Source: JABWBH01 sp964526695
GTDB lineage: Bacteria; Planctomycetota; Phycisphaerae; UBA1845
Direction of reading: 5' to 3'
DNA length: 64,000 bases
Assembly (NCBI GenBank): GCA_964526695.1
Contig: CAZGJA010000051.1
Span: forward strand, 62,001 to 126,000
The notes under the pieces are model-generated. The model was given only the letters and a program-made list of their open reading frames with translations, was not told the DNA's origin and ran no database searches. The position numbers were made by a program, and so were the translations under genes. Shown here piece after piece: positions 33,782 to 42,876 of the stretch (within the stretch, counting starts at the first letter, position 1; each line of letters opens with the position of its first letter).

Positions 33782-35854
33782 ATGACGCTCGACCTGCACC
33801 TGATCCGAAACATCGGCATCGCCGCGCACATTGACGCGGGCAAGACGACCACGACCGAGCGCATCCTCTACTACACCGGCAAGCTCCATCGCATGGGCGA
33901 CGTGGACGACGGCACGACCACGACCGACTTCGATTCCCAGGAGCAGGAGCGCGGCATCACCATCTACTCCGCCGCGGTCACCTGCCCGTGGCGCGGGCAC
34001 ACGATCAACCTGATCGACACGCCGGGGCACGTCGATTTCACGGCCGAGGTGGAGCGATCGCTGCGGGTGCTCGACGGGGCGGTGGCGGTGTTCGACGCGA
34101 AGGAAGGCGTGGAGCCGCAGTCGGAGACGGTCTGGCGGCAGTGCGATCGCTATCACGTCCCGCGCATCTGTTTCCTCAACAAGATGGACAAGATCGGGGC
34201 GGACTTCGTGCGCGCCGTGGAGTCGATCGTCGAGCGGCTGCACGGTCGCCCGGCCGTCCTGCAATTCCCCATCGGCGCCGGCCCCACGTTCGAGGGGCTG
34301 GTGGATCTCCTGACGATGAAGGCCGTGTACTACAAGCCGGAGGAGCTTGGCTCGAAGTTCACGGAGCGGGATCTGCCTGCGGACCTGCTGGACGAGGCGC
34401 AGCTTCGCCGGCACGAGCTGGAGGAAACGGCGGCGGACTTCGACGAGCGGGTGATGGAGCATTTCGTCGCCGGCGAGCCGATCAGCGCGGACGACCTGCG
34501 TCGCGCGCTGCGCAAGGCGACGATTTCCGGCAAGGTGCAACCGCTGCTGTGCGGCAGCTCGCTGCGCTACATCGGCGTGCAGCGCATGTTGGATGCGGTC
34601 GTGGACTTCCTGCCCAGCCCGCTCGATCTGCCGCCGGTCGAGGCGCACGACGTCAAGAAGTCCAGCGTGATGCACAAGCTTGCGTCGGATCCCAAGGGGC
34701 CGCTGGCGGCGCTGGTCTTCAAGATCGTCGCGGAAAAATCGATGGACCTGTATTTCCTGCGCGTGTACTCCGGCACGCTCAAGGCCAACTCGCGTCTGCT
34801 CAACCCGGCCACCGGCGAGAAGGAGAACATCAGCAAGATCTACCGCATGTTCGCGCGCCGCCGGGATCAGATCGAGTCCGCCGCCGCCGGCGACATCGTG
34901 GCCGTCCTGGGTCCGCGCCTCGCCGTGACCGGGGCCACGCTGTGCGATTCGCACAAGCCCATCCTGCTGGAGCCGATTCGCTTTCCCGAGACGGTCATCA
35001 GCATCTCCATCGAGCCGAAGTCGTCGAAGGACCGCGACAAGCTGGCCGAGTGCCTGCGCATGGTCGAGCGGCAGGATCCGACGATCCACGTTTCGATCAA
35101 CGAGGAAACGGGGCAGACGCTGGTGTCCGGCATGGGCGAGCTGCATCTGGAGGTGCAGGTGGAGCGGCTGAAGCGCGACATGAAGCTGGAGGTCAACGTC
35201 GGTCAGCCGCGCGTCGCCTATCGCGAGACGATCCAGAATGCCGGGGAAGGCGTCGGGCGCTTCGAGCGCGAGCTGGCAGGCCACGTGCATTTCGGCGTGG
35301 TTCGGCTGAGGCTGGCCCCGTATCACGCACAGGAGGGCCAAACGCCCGTGCTCATCCTCAACCAGATCGCGGACGCGGAGTTCCCCGAAGAGTGCCTGGC
35401 TGCCGTGCAGGAGGGCGTCCGCGGCGCCGCGCTGGCGGGCGAGCTGGCGGGATACCCGGTGATCGACTGGAAGGCGACGATCCTCGGCGTTGAGCATCGC
35501 CCGTCCGACAGCACGCCGCTGGCGTATGAGAATGCCGCGCGGCTGGCGTTCAACGAAGCCATGCGCCGCGCCCAACCCGTGCTGCTCGAGCCGATCATGA
35601 GCGTCGAGGTGGTGACGGAAGAGACCTATTTCGGCTCCATCGTGGGCGACCTGAACGCGCGTCGCGCGGAGATTCGTGACACGCTGATGCGCGGCAGCAG
35701 CCGGGTCATCAAGGCGATGGTTCCGCTACGCGAGATGTTCGGCTACGTGACCAAGCTGCGCAGCCTTTCCAGCGGGCGGGCGTCGGCGACGATGGCGCCG
35801 GCGCGCTATGCCCCCGTCCCGGCGGCGGAGGCGAGGGCGCTGGTGGGATCGTGA
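33782..35854 (+). CDS. fusA: Elongation factor G
   Basis: 690 residues. G1 AHIDAGKTT, switch I ERGITIYSAAVTC, DTPGHVDF, NKMDKIGADF, then domain II (VYSGTLKANSRLLN), domain III (SGMGELHLEVQVERL) and domains IV-V ending in MVPLREMFGYVTKLRSLSSGRASATM. This is a complete translocase. Planctomycetes can carry EF-G paralogues, so whether this is the housekeeping copy or a second one is not certain, though its position after rpsG favours fusA. An in-frame ATG at 33761 exists, but the TATAAT at 33769 makes 33782 the better start. No Shine-Dalgarno is visible. Confidence 0.93.
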   Translation: MTLDLHLIRNIGIAAHIDAGKTTTTERILYYTGKLHRMGDVDDGTTTTDFDSQEQERGITIYSAAVTCPWRGHTINLIDTPGHVDFTAEVERSLRVLDGAVAVFDAKEGVEPQSETVWRQCDRYHVPRICFLNKMDKIGADFVRAVESIVERLHGRPAVLQFPIGAGPTFEGLVDLLTMKAVYYKPEELGSKFTERDLPADLLDEAQLRRHELEETAADFDERVMEHFVAGEPISADDLRRALRKATISGKVQPLLCGSSLRYIGVQRMLDAVVDFLPSPLDLPPVEAHDVKKSSVMHKLASDPKGPLAALVFKIVAEKSMDLYFLRVYSGTLKANSRLLNPATGEKENISKIYRMFARRRDQIESAAAGDIVAVLGPRLAVTGATLCDSHKPILLEPIRFPETVISISIEPKSSKDRDKLAECLRMVERQDPTIHVSINEETGQTLVSGMGELHLEVQVERLKRDMKLEVNVGQPRVAYRETIQNAGEGVGRFERELAGHVHFGVVRLRLAPYHAQEGQTPVLILNQIADAEFPEECLAAVQEGVRGAALAGELAGYPVIDWKATILGVEHRPSDSTPLAYENAARLAFNEAMRRAQPVLLEPIMSVEVVTEETYFGSIVGDLNARRAEIRDTLMRGSSRVIKAMVPLREMFGYVTKLRSLSSGRASATMAPARYAPVPAAEARALVGS

Positions 35855-35929
35855 TTGGGCGATCCAACGTCTGACGCTCTCACGTGCATCCCAGAGCCGG
35901 CGTCTAGTGGCGTGCTCCGCAAATATCAC

Positions 35930-36033
35930 AACGTTCAAGCTTGGGGGGGGCGGGCGTCCTCGCCCGCTGGCGGGCCAGAGGCCCGCCCCCCCTCCGTTTC
36001 GAATACGTTGCAGTTTCAAAGAGGCAGTACACT
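35930..36033 (-). repeat. Dispersed palindromic element, family B, copy 2 (inverted)
   Basis: On the minus strand it reads AGTGTACTGCCTCTTTGAAA followed by CTGCAACGTATTCGAAACGG, the same GC-rich palindrome, and a TTGAACGTT tail, differing from 2498-2602 at only a few positions. It lies between the convergent fusA and ACT-domain genes, where it could serve as a bidirectional terminator. Confidence 0.8.
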
Positions 36034-36095
36034 CGTGGCGTGCCTCGTGAATGCCGCGTCGTAAGCACGTCAGCACCGCGCCCGTAGGGAAGCGG

Positions 36096-36150
36096 TATCG
36101 CCGCTCGCAAGCCCGTCCGCTCCCTCACGGTCGCGGCTCTGTCAGGCTGC
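36096..36150. repeat. GCxTCCCTCACGGTCGCGGCTCTG repeat, family G, copy 1
   Basis: CCGCTCCCTCACGGTCGCGG followed by CTCTGTCAGGCTGCGACCC. Related units occur at 42690-42805. This sentence-like repeat is of the kind commonly seen between planctomycete genes. Together with the family B copy it fills the 316-base gap 35855-36170, which has no gene. Confidence 0.55.
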
Positions 36151-36170
36151 GACCCTCAGGGTTCATTACG

Positions 36171-36665
36171 CTAGCGACCGCGCGCGGCTTTCCTTGCCTT
36201 GGGCTTGGCCTTCGACTTGGAACTCGAGGCGGAATTCCGCGGCGGCTTCACGGCGCTCTTGGCGGCCTTGACGGCGTTCTTCGCGTCATCCGAGGTGCCG
36301 ACGCCGAGGTTGATGACGGCGCGGTTGCCGATGACCGCCGCCGTCGCGCCGCGCAGGTTGACGCCCGCGCCGGCCACCGCGCGGGTGATCGCCGCGCCCA
36401 GTCCCGGGCGGTCCGGGCCCTCGATGCGCACCGTGTGCATGTTGGCGGCGCGCGCCAGCCCCGCGTCCATCGCGGCCTGCAGGACTTTCTTGCCCTTGAT
36501 GGGCGAGATGAACACGCGGCTGGTGTTCTCGTTGACCTTGCGGGCGACCATGAACTCGAGGTTGGCCCCCGCGGTCGTCAGCGCCTCGACCACCCGCGCC
36601 AACATGCCCGGTCGATTGAGAATGTCCCCCGCCCACACTTCGATCTGCTTGATGGAATACGACAT
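36171..36665 (-). CDS. Tandem ACT-domain protein with a basic C-terminal tail
   Basis: 164 residues. Two ACT-type units are visible: IKQIEVWAGDILNRPGMLAR (RPG loop at about residues 18-20) and HTVRIEGPDRPGLGAAITRA (near 78-97, again with a DRPG turn). ACT domains bind amino acids or other small ligands and regulate enzymes. The last 35 residues are Lys/Ala/Ser-rich (SSSKSKAKPKARKAARGR), like nucleic-acid-binding tails. The ATG at 36665 follows AGAGGAG. No biosynthetic partner is adjacent, so the ligand is unknown. Confidence 0.8.
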   Translation of the reverse strand: MSYSIKQIEVWAGDILNRPGMLARVVEALTTAGANLEFMVARKVNENTSRVFISPIKGKKVLQAAMDAGLARAANMHTVRIEGPDRPGLGAAITRAVAGAGVNLRGATAAVIGNRAVINLGVGTSDDAKNAVKAAKSAVKPPRNSASSSKSKAKPKARKAARGR

Positions 36666-36803
36666 GGATGGACTCCTCTTAAGGGCGCGAACGTCACGTC
36701 CGCGACCGGCGCAGTGTAACCATTGGCGGCCAAGGGGAAATGCCCGAAGCCCAGGTGCCGGCAGGGCGGCAAGGCCCGCGAATTCTGAGTATGGCCGGAT
36801 CGG

Positions 36804-36840
36804 CGGGTGGGGCGGGTCCGCAGCAGCGGACCCGTGCGGC
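36804..36840. repeat. Hairpin repeat, family A, copy 5 (short form)
   Basis: GGCGGGTCCGC-AGCA-GCGGACCCGT: only the second hairpin of the family is present. Confidence 0.6.
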
Positions 36841-37016
36841 GCAAGCGGGCGTCTCGCTTGTCCAAGCTGCGGGCAGCGAGCAGGCAGCACACGTTCGCGC
36901 GCCGCAGGGGTTGGCTGCTGAGAATCCAAGCCAGGTGCGGGCCGGATCATTCCTGGATTGGAGACGCTCAGGCAAGAGGGCCGTGAAATCCCCGGGGGCG
37001 GCCCACTTCAAGGGTC

Positions 37017-37213
37017 GGCTTCAGCCGACCAGCCCTTGCCCCCGACTTCAGTCGGTGGGGTTCCTCAGGTCAAGTGCTGGTGTGAGCCGGCTTCAGCCGG
37101 GCTTGCCGCGGTGGGTCAAAGCCCGGCTGAAGCCGGCTGGGTCGAATCAGGAGCGCCGTCACCCCCCGCTGAAGCGGGGGGCAAAAGCCGGTCGGCTGAA
37201 GCCGACCCCCAGA
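37017..37213. repeat. Array of GCTGAAGC hairpins (family D)
   Basis: The region 36666-37357 has no gene. It contains a chain of hairpins: GGTCGGCTTCAGCCGACC, CCCCGACTTCAGTCGGTGGGG (shown by its halves CCCCGACT/AGTCGGTGGGG), GCCGGCTTCAGCCGGGC, its partner GCCCGGCTGAAGCCGGC, CCCCCGCTGAAGCGGGGG and GGTCGGCTGAAGCCGACC. The first and last elements are also mutually complementary, so the whole stretch can fold in several ways. Confidence 0.75.
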
Positions 37214-37357
37214 CCCGGTGCCGATCCACCGTCAGCGGGCCTGCACGATGTGACAAGGGCGGAAGCGGGGGGGGGTGATAGTGGCGACGTCGTCGACCAT
37301 GGCGGGCGTGGCGCGCCCCACGAGACTCTGGCGCGCATCATGCCGCGCGGGCTTCTC

Positions 37358-37945
37358 TCATCCGCGCTCCAGCAGCATCAGCACCTCGCGATTGCCGCCA
37401 TGGCCGCTGAGGGGGCTTTCGATCCTGCCCGCGACGTTCCATCCGAGCGTCTCGATGCGCGTGCGGACGGCCTCGACCACGCGCTCAACATGCTCCGCGG
37501 GGAGCACCCCATCGACAAGGTGCGAACCGTCCGCCTCGTAGTGCGGCTTGACGAGCGTGATCACGCGGCCCCGCGGCTTGAGCATCCGCGCGACATTGGG
37601 CAGCACGTGCTCCTGCCGCGTCCAGCCGACGTCTACGGTGACCAGGTCCACCGGCTCCGGCAGCGTGGCGTGCATGGCGTTGGTGCGTTCCATGACCACC
37701 ACGCGCGGATCGCGCCGCAGCTTCCACGCCAGCGTGCCGTAGGACGTGTCGACGCTGTACACCCTGCCCGCCCCGTGCTGAAGCAGGCAGTCCACGAATC
37801 CACCTTCATGGCTGCCCAGGTCAGCGCAGACCAGACCGGTCGGATCCACGCTGAACGCGTTTAACGCGGCTTCGAGCTTGAAACCGGCGCGGGTCGTGTA
37901 GGACCGTTGCGGGAATGAGTCATGGGCAGTCGTAGCCATAGTCAT
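37358..37945 (-). CDS. TlyA-like rRNA 2'-O-methyltransferase, lacking the S4 domain
   Basis: 195 residues. TTRAGFKLEAALNAF and the SAM-binding motif ADLGSHEGGFVDCLLQHGA resemble the RGGLKL...DVGASTGGF of TlyA/hemolysin A family methyltransferases; VTVDVGWTRQEHVLPNVARML and VKPHYEA complete the FtsJ-like core. The N-terminal S4 RNA-binding domain of classical TlyA is absent, so RNA recognition must differ. The start overlaps the end of the upstream kelch-like gene by 26 bases in another frame. An ATG two codons in (37939) is an alternative. Confidence 0.8.
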   Translation of the reverse strand: MTMATTAHDSFPQRSYTTRAGFKLEAALNAFSVDPTGLVCADLGSHEGGFVDCLLQHGAGRVYSVDTSYGTLAWKLRRDPRVVVMERTNAMHATLPEPVDLVTVDVGWTRQEHVLPNVARMLKPRGRVITLVKPHYEADGSHLVDGVLPAEHVERVVEAVRTRIETLGWNVAGRIESPLSGHGGNREVLMLLERG

Positions 37946-40940
37946 CGGCGGCTCCGCAAGCCCATTGCGCCGTCGCGATTCCCGAATCGCCCGGCGGACG
38001 ACGTTTGAACTTGATCGACTTGCTCCCCTCGCTGTTCAGCCTTCCGGATTGGCTCGTGCCATCCGAAAGGGCCACGGTGAACGCATCGTTTGCGTCGCCG
38101 CCGGCCAGGAGCACCCTGACGGTCGTCCACCTGCGGCGGGTGCTACAAGTGACCTTCTTGATGCGTTCTTCGCCTCCGCACCAAGGCGAATACTCCCATG
38201 TCTCTCCATCTACCGAACCGTCCTCTCCCCCGGACATCACCATCACGCCGCGTGCGCTGTCGTAAGCCATGGCATGGCCGCGGCGCTGCGATGGACGTGG
38301 CGGCGCCGGTCGCGCCCACGCCTCGCCGTCCCATTCCCAGGTCTCGTTGCTCAGGGCCCCGTCGTCTCCGCCGAAGAGAACGGTCAGAGCCCGCGAGGCA
38401 TCGTACACCATCGTGTGTCCCCGTCGCGGAGACGGTCCGGCCGTTGACCGCGGCGCCCAGAGGTTTCCGTCCCATTCCCATGTTTCCCCGTCAAGCCCGT
38501 CGACGGTCGTGCCCCCAAAAAGCACGGTGACGCCGCGCGACCGGTCGTAGGCCATCGCGTGATCTCGACGCGCGGAAGGACCGAGGGTCGTGCGAAAGCC
38601 CCATTCATCCCCGTCCCATTCCCACGTCTCGTCGCTGAGCGAGTCGCCTTCTCCACCGTGGAGCACGGACATGCCCCGCGCCGCGTCATAGGCCATGGCG
38701 TGCCCATCGCGCCTGGAAGGACCGTTGGCGAGGAGTCTGTCCCACGCGTCGCCATCCCATACCCACGTTTCGTCGCTTGGCCCCTCGGCGCCCTTGCCGC
38801 CAAACAGCAGGCTCAGGCTTCTTCCGTCGTCATACGTCATCGTGTGGCCGTACCGCGGAGAAGGTCCGGTCGTCGCTCGAAGCGTCCAAAGGCCGGATTG
38901 CCACTGCCAAGTGTCGCCGTTAAACGTCCCATTCCATCCACCGAACAACATGCAGGCGCGGCGGCTGTCCTCATAGACCATGGCGTGCTCGGATCGCGAC
39001 GGCAGCCCGATCGATGCGCGCAGCACCCAAGCCGCGCCATCCCATGTCCATGTCTCACCGTCGAAATCATCGGTCTCATCGTACCCCCCAAAGACAACGG
39101 CGGCGCTGCGAGCGCTATCAAAGACCATCGCATGGGATTCCCGCGGAGACGGACCCACGGCCGTCCTGCGCACCCATGTCGTTCCATCCCATTCCCACGT
39201 TTCGCCGTCATACCATCCGTCCCAGCCTCCCATCAGCACCGTTCGCCGCCGAGTGCTGTCATAGGCCATCGTGTGACCATCGCGGGCCGAAGGGCCGGTC
39301 GTGGCACGGCGAGTCCACGAAGTCCCGTCCCATTCCCACGTGTCGCCGTATCTGCCGTAGGATTCGTGCCTTCCCCCGAACAGAATGGTCACGCCTCGAT
39401 CCGCATCGTACGCCAAGGCGTGCCCATATCGTGGATCCGGGCCGTCCGTTGCTCCAAGCCGCCACACCTCGCCATCCCATTCCCACGTATCACCATTCGC
39501 TCCGATGTCCCAATTAAACCCCCCGAACATGACCATCACGCCACGCGCGATGTCATGAGTCATTGCATGAGAGCTGCGGGGCGCGGGGCCCGTTGTCGTC
39601 CGAAGCGACCATGCCTTTCCGTCCCACTCCCAGGTTTCACCATTCTGAATGATGTCGTAGCCCCCGAACAGCACCGTAACCGCGCGCTCGCGATCGTACG
39701 CCATCGCGTGGGAGAACCGTGCGGAGGGTCCGATGGATGCCCGCTGGTTCCAGACCGCACCGTCCCACTCCCATGTGTCGCCGAATCTCGGGCCGCCATT
39801 GTCGTCACCGCCGTGACCCCCAAACAGCACCGCCACCCCGCGGACACTGTCGTAGGACATTGCATGGCGCATCCGCGGCCAGATTCTCGCAGGCACACGA
39901 AGCGTCCACGAACCTCCCTCCCGTTCCCATGTTTGTCCATCCGGCCCGTTAGGGAGGCCGCCGAACAGCACGGCGACGCCTCGGCGGCTGTCGAAGACCA
40001 TGCCGTGCCAACTCTGCGGCCACAGCCCGGAGGGTTGGGTCAGTGTCCACACGTTCCCATCCCATTCCCATGTCTCATCACTGGCGGCGCCATCGTTTCC
40101 GCCGACCAGGAGTGACACGCTCCGTGCGGTGTCGAACACCATGGCGTGGTGCTCTCGGGGAGTCGGACCCGTCGTCGTGCGCTGCGACCAGGCACTACCG
40201 TCCCATTCCCACGTATCTCCCAGCAAGGCCGCGTCCGAGCCTCCAAACAGGACAGTGACTCCCCTTGCGCTGTCGAATCCCATGGCCGCGTACTGTCGCG
40301 GAGCGGGTCCGGTCGCGGCGCGCAGGGTCCACGATTCACCGTCCCATTCCCATGTCTCTCCGTTGTAATGGCCTAACATGTCATAGCCGCCAAAGAGCAC
40401 CGCTACGCCGCGCCGGCTGTCGTAGGCCATGGCGTGCGCAATCCGCGGGGATGGACCGTTCGTCGCCCGCATCGCCCATGACTCGCCGTCCCACTCCCAA
40501 GTATCTCTGTCATACCCATATTTGCTTCCTCCAAAGAGCACCGTCACGCGTCGGGCGCTGTCATACACCATCGCGTGGCTGGAACTTGGTGCTGGACCGG
40601 TTGTGGCTCGAAGCGTCCAGACCGTTCCGTCCCACTCCCATGTGTCTCCCTCGCGTTCATCGGAGAACCCGCCGAAGAGGACTGTCACACCCCGCGCGCT
40701 GTCATAAGCCATCGCGTGCCCGCTGCGCGGTGACAGTCCCAGCTTGGCGGGCTGCAGCCGCCATGCGAATTGCTCGCCTTGGGCAATTGTGGCGGGGAGG
40801 CACGCCAGAAGCACACAAGATCCGAGCCGCCTTGCCGCGGCGCTCCGGCGGCAAGCTCTCCCGGGCTCCCTTTTTTTCACGAGGGCATCGGCGTCGATGA
40901 TGGAAGCCGACGGGTTCGCTGAGAGTTTCTCGTGGTTCAT
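37920..40940 (-). CDS. Large secreted kelch-like repeat protein with the shared C-terminal domain
   Basis: 1006 residues. A long N-region precedes a hydrophobic signal segment (LGSCVLLACLPATIAQGE). The body is 17 complete units plus a final partial one, each about 50 residues with the pattern HAMAYDSARGV-VLFGG then GETWEWDG-xW-LRATTGPAPR, as in kelch/galactose-oxidase-type beta-propellers. Eighteen units would fit three six-bladed propellers. Several units deviate in WEWDG (WEREG, WQWQS, WVWDG). The last 85 residues are the module shared with five other proteins here (CGGEERIKKVTC to WACGAADDYGYDCP). GAGGAGG precedes the ATG. Likely extracellular adhesion or binding; no enzyme motif seen. Confidence 0.85.
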   Translation of the reverse strand: MNHEKLSANPSASIIDADALVKKREPGRACRRSAAARRLGSCVLLACLPATIAQGEQFAWRLQPAKLGLSPRSGHAMAYDSARGVTVLFGGFSDEREGDTWEWDGTVWTLRATTGPAPSSSHAMVYDSARRVTVLFGGSKYGYDRDTWEWDGESWAMRATNGPSPRIAHAMAYDSRRGVAVLFGGYDMLGHYNGETWEWDGESWTLRAATGPAPRQYAAMGFDSARGVTVLFGGSDAALLGDTWEWDGSAWSQRTTTGPTPREHHAMVFDTARSVSLLVGGNDGAASDETWEWDGNVWTLTQPSGLWPQSWHGMVFDSRRGVAVLFGGLPNGPDGQTWEREGGSWTLRVPARIWPRMRHAMSYDSVRGVAVLFGGHGGDDNGGPRFGDTWEWDGAVWNQRASIGPSARFSHAMAYDRERAVTVLFGGYDIIQNGETWEWDGKAWSLRTTTGPAPRSSHAMTHDIARGVMVMFGGFNWDIGANGDTWEWDGEVWRLGATDGPDPRYGHALAYDADRGVTILFGGRHESYGRYGDTWEWDGTSWTRRATTGPSARDGHTMAYDSTRRRTVLMGGWDGWYDGETWEWDGTTWVRRTAVGPSPRESHAMVFDSARSAAVVFGGYDETDDFDGETWTWDGAAWVLRASIGLPSRSEHAMVYEDSRRACMLFGGWNGTFNGDTWQWQSGLWTLRATTGPSPRYGHTMTYDDGRSLSLLFGGKGAEGPSDETWVWDGDAWDRLLANGPSRRDGHAMAYDAARGMSVLHGGEGDSLSDETWEWDGDEWGFRTTLGPSARRDHAMAYDRSRGVTVLFGGTTVDGLDGETWEWDGNLWAPRSTAGPSPRRGHTMVYDASRALTVLFGGDDGALSNETWEWDGEAWARPAPPRPSQRRGHAMAYDSARGVMVMSGGEDGSVDGETWEYSPWCGGEERIKKVTCSTRRRWTTVRVLLAGGDANDAFTVALSDGTSQSGRLNSEGSKSIKFKRRPPGDSGIATAQWACGAADDYGYDCP

Positions 40941-41148
40941 TCGGAGCCCTCCTCAAGGCTTGAGATCCGTGTCGGGAGCGACCTGGGCCTGCGCTGTACG
41001 CGTCGCGCATTTGTTCACCTATCGGTGTTTCTGAAAGCTCCGCATGAGGCGGATTGCGAACGCCTCATTCCATTGAGACGACACTTGTCGTGATCCGCGT
41101 TCAGGATATGCGCAGCCGGGGGAAGGCACGGTCGTCGGTTGGAATTTA

Positions 41149-42129
41149 CTATTTCGCCGCCGCTTCCCGCCAAACGGGCCTTTCCGCCTGCCTCGCCAGC
41201 GCCTCCGCCGTGGCGTAGATCAGCCTTGAAACCAGCTCGATCTCCTCGCGGTTGATCTTGTCAGCCGTGTCGGTGGGGCGGTGGTAGTCGGGGTGGTCCT
41301 CGACGCCGAAGTAAATGAACGGGATCTTCTCCGCGAAGAAGACGTAGTGGTCGCTCTGGTAGGTCCACTCCGGGTGATCGAACTTCATCGCGATGCCCAC
41401 GCGCTTCGCGGCGGATTCCACAAGGTCGCCGAACGCGGCGCACGTCTGGTCGCCCGTGCCGTGGATCGTCGGCGTGTCGCAGCGGCCGATCATGTCGGCG
41501 CAGATCATGGCGACCATGCGTTCCCTGGGCACCGGCGGGGTCTGGATGAAGTGCCGCGAGCCGACGAACCCGCGCTCCTCGCCGGTGAAAAAGCAGAACA
41601 GGATCGAGCGGGCCGGGGCGGGCTGCACCTTCTTGCAGACCTTGGCGACTTCGATCACCCCGGCCACGCCGGAGGCGTTGTCGTCCGCGCCGTGATAGAC
41701 CTGCCCGTCGCGCACGCCGAGGTGATCCAGATGCGCGCCGATGACCAGCCATTCGTCGGCGAGCTTTGCGTCCGCGCCGGGCAGCGCGAAGACGACGTTG
41801 TGCGCGGTCAGGGCGCCCGTCTGGAATTCCTGAATCGGCGAAGCCCAGCCCGCCGGCGGCTTCAGGCCCGCCTGCGTCAGTTCACGGGCGATGTACTCCG
41901 CCGCGAGCTTCTCCTCCGGTGAACCCATCGTCCGGCCTTTCATCTCGGCGGAGGAGAGGTATTCGACGTGCCGCATGAGCGCGTCGCGGCGGATGCCTGC
42001 TTCGGGTAGGGCCGGTTTCGAGGCGTCCTCCGCCATCGCCCCGGCCGCGGGCAGGTTCCCGCATGACAGCGCAGGCGCGATCGAACCCAGCAGCAAACCG
42101 CCGCGTAGAATCCAGGAGAGAATGCTCAT
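41149..42129 (-). CDS. Exported M28-family metallopeptidase (aminopeptidase)
   Basis: 326 residues. An N-terminal hydrophobic segment ending PALSCG may be a lipoprotein signal. The zinc-site motifs of M28 are in order: GAHLDHLG (His), HGADDNASG (Asp), FTGEERGFVGS (catalytic and bridging Glu), ADMIGRCD (Asp) and DHPDYHRPTDTADKI (His). This predicts a di-zinc aminopeptidase acting outside the cytoplasm. The gene is divergent from the zinc-ribbon membrane protein, with starts about 28 bases apart, so their promoters must overlap the coding starts. Confidence 0.88.
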   Translation of the reverse strand: MSILSWILRGGLLLGSIAPALSCGNLPAAGAMAEDASKPALPEAGIRRDALMRHVEYLSSAEMKGRTMGSPEEKLAAEYIARELTQAGLKPPAGWASPIQEFQTGALTAHNVVFALPGADAKLADEWLVIGAHLDHLGVRDGQVYHGADDNASGVAGVIEVAKVCKKVQPAPARSILFCFFTGEERGFVGSRHFIQTPPVPRERMVAMICADMIGRCDTPTIHGTGDQTCAAFGDLVESAAKRVGIAMKFDHPEWTYQSDHYVFFAEKIPFIYFGVEDHPDYHRPTDTADKINREEIELVSRLIYATAEALARQAERPVWREAAAK

Positions 42130-42156
42130 CCCGGGGATGATACCAGAGAGGGTCGC

Positions 42157-42684
42157 TTGAGCAGAATCGAACCACAAGCAAGGCCGAGACTTCGGTTGCT
42201 CATCCTGTTCTGGATGATCTCAGGCTGTCTGGCCTTTGCGACAACATCTCGACTGACGCCACCTGGCAAGGTTTGGAACCTTGGGCAGACGAGCGGACTT
42301 CTCATCCTGCTTCTGGGCTCGATAGTCTGCGCGCGATGGGTGCGGTCGCGCTGGGTGTTTTTCACTTACGGTTTCTTAGGAAGCCTGCCGTTTTTCCCCG
42401 TCCTGCTCCCCGATAGGAGCATCGCCCACGGATCGGAGAGCATCTGGCATTACATCTGCGCGGCGTGCGGGTTCGTCGTCTTCTGCTGCTTGGCGTGCCG
42501 AGGGCTGGCGACGCTCACGTGGAAGGTGCTGGATGAGCGCCGCAAAGCGCGCGAGCAGATCCCGAAATGCCTGCGCTGCGGGTATCTGCTCTACGGCCTG
42601 CCGGAGGACCGCTGCCCGGAATGCGGAACCTTCTTCGACGGCCCGCCGCCCAAGCCGCCGGACGAACCTACGACTCGGCCTTGA
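42157..42684 (+). CDS. Membrane protein with C-terminal zinc ribbon
   Basis: 175 residues from a TTG at 42157; the start is uncertain. Three to four hydrophobic segments (LLILFWMISGCLAFATT; SGLLILLLGSIVCARW; VFFTYGFLGSLPFFPVLLP; YICAACGFVVFCCLACRGLA) precede a cytoplasmic CLRCGYLLYGLPEDRCPECG zinc ribbon and a Pro-rich end. The CxxCGY-L-GLP-xRCPECG ribbon is typical of many planctomycete membrane proteins of unknown role. Confidence 0.7.
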   Translation: MSRIEPQARPRLRLLILFWMISGCLAFATTSRLTPPGKVWNLGQTSGLLILLLGSIVCARWVRSRWVFFTYGFLGSLPFFPVLLPDRSIAHGSESIWHYICAACGFVVFCCLACRGLATLTWKVLDERRKAREQIPKCLRCGYLLYGLPEDRCPECGTFFDGPPPKPPDEPTTRP

Positions 42685-42689
42685 CGGCG

Positions 42690-42805
42690 TCGCGCGTTGT
42701 CAGAGCCGCGTGCGTCAGGAAGCGGGCACCGGTATTGCGGGAAGGCGCTTCCTTACGGGCGCGGCTCTGACGGGACCGCTTCCTCACGGGCGCGGCTCTG
42801 ATGCC
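42690..42805. repeat. GCGGCTCTGA repeats, family G, copies 2-4
   Basis: TTGTCAGAGCCGCGTGCGTC (inverted), CGCTTCCTTACGGGCGCGGC-TCTGACGG and CGCTTCCTCACGGGCGCGGC-TCTGATG follow one another. The inverted first copy can pair with either later copy to make a hairpin behind the zinc-ribbon gene. Confidence 0.65.
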
Positions 42806-42876
42806 TCAGCAGATGGACGCGTGTGGGATGGCCGTGCCAAACCTTTGGCACTTCCTTCGGGCGGCATTCTACCCGC

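Noticed and set aside
33595..33864. N-terminal extension of the SNF2 partner protein into the fusA gene
   Set aside because: It would overlap the fusA promoter and coding start, and its composition is unlike the rest of the protein.
37920..40940. Regular DNA repeats resembling a CRISPR array
   Set aside because: The period is about 150-160 bases, repeats are diverged and the frame stays open throughout; these encode kelch-like units. No cas genes are present.
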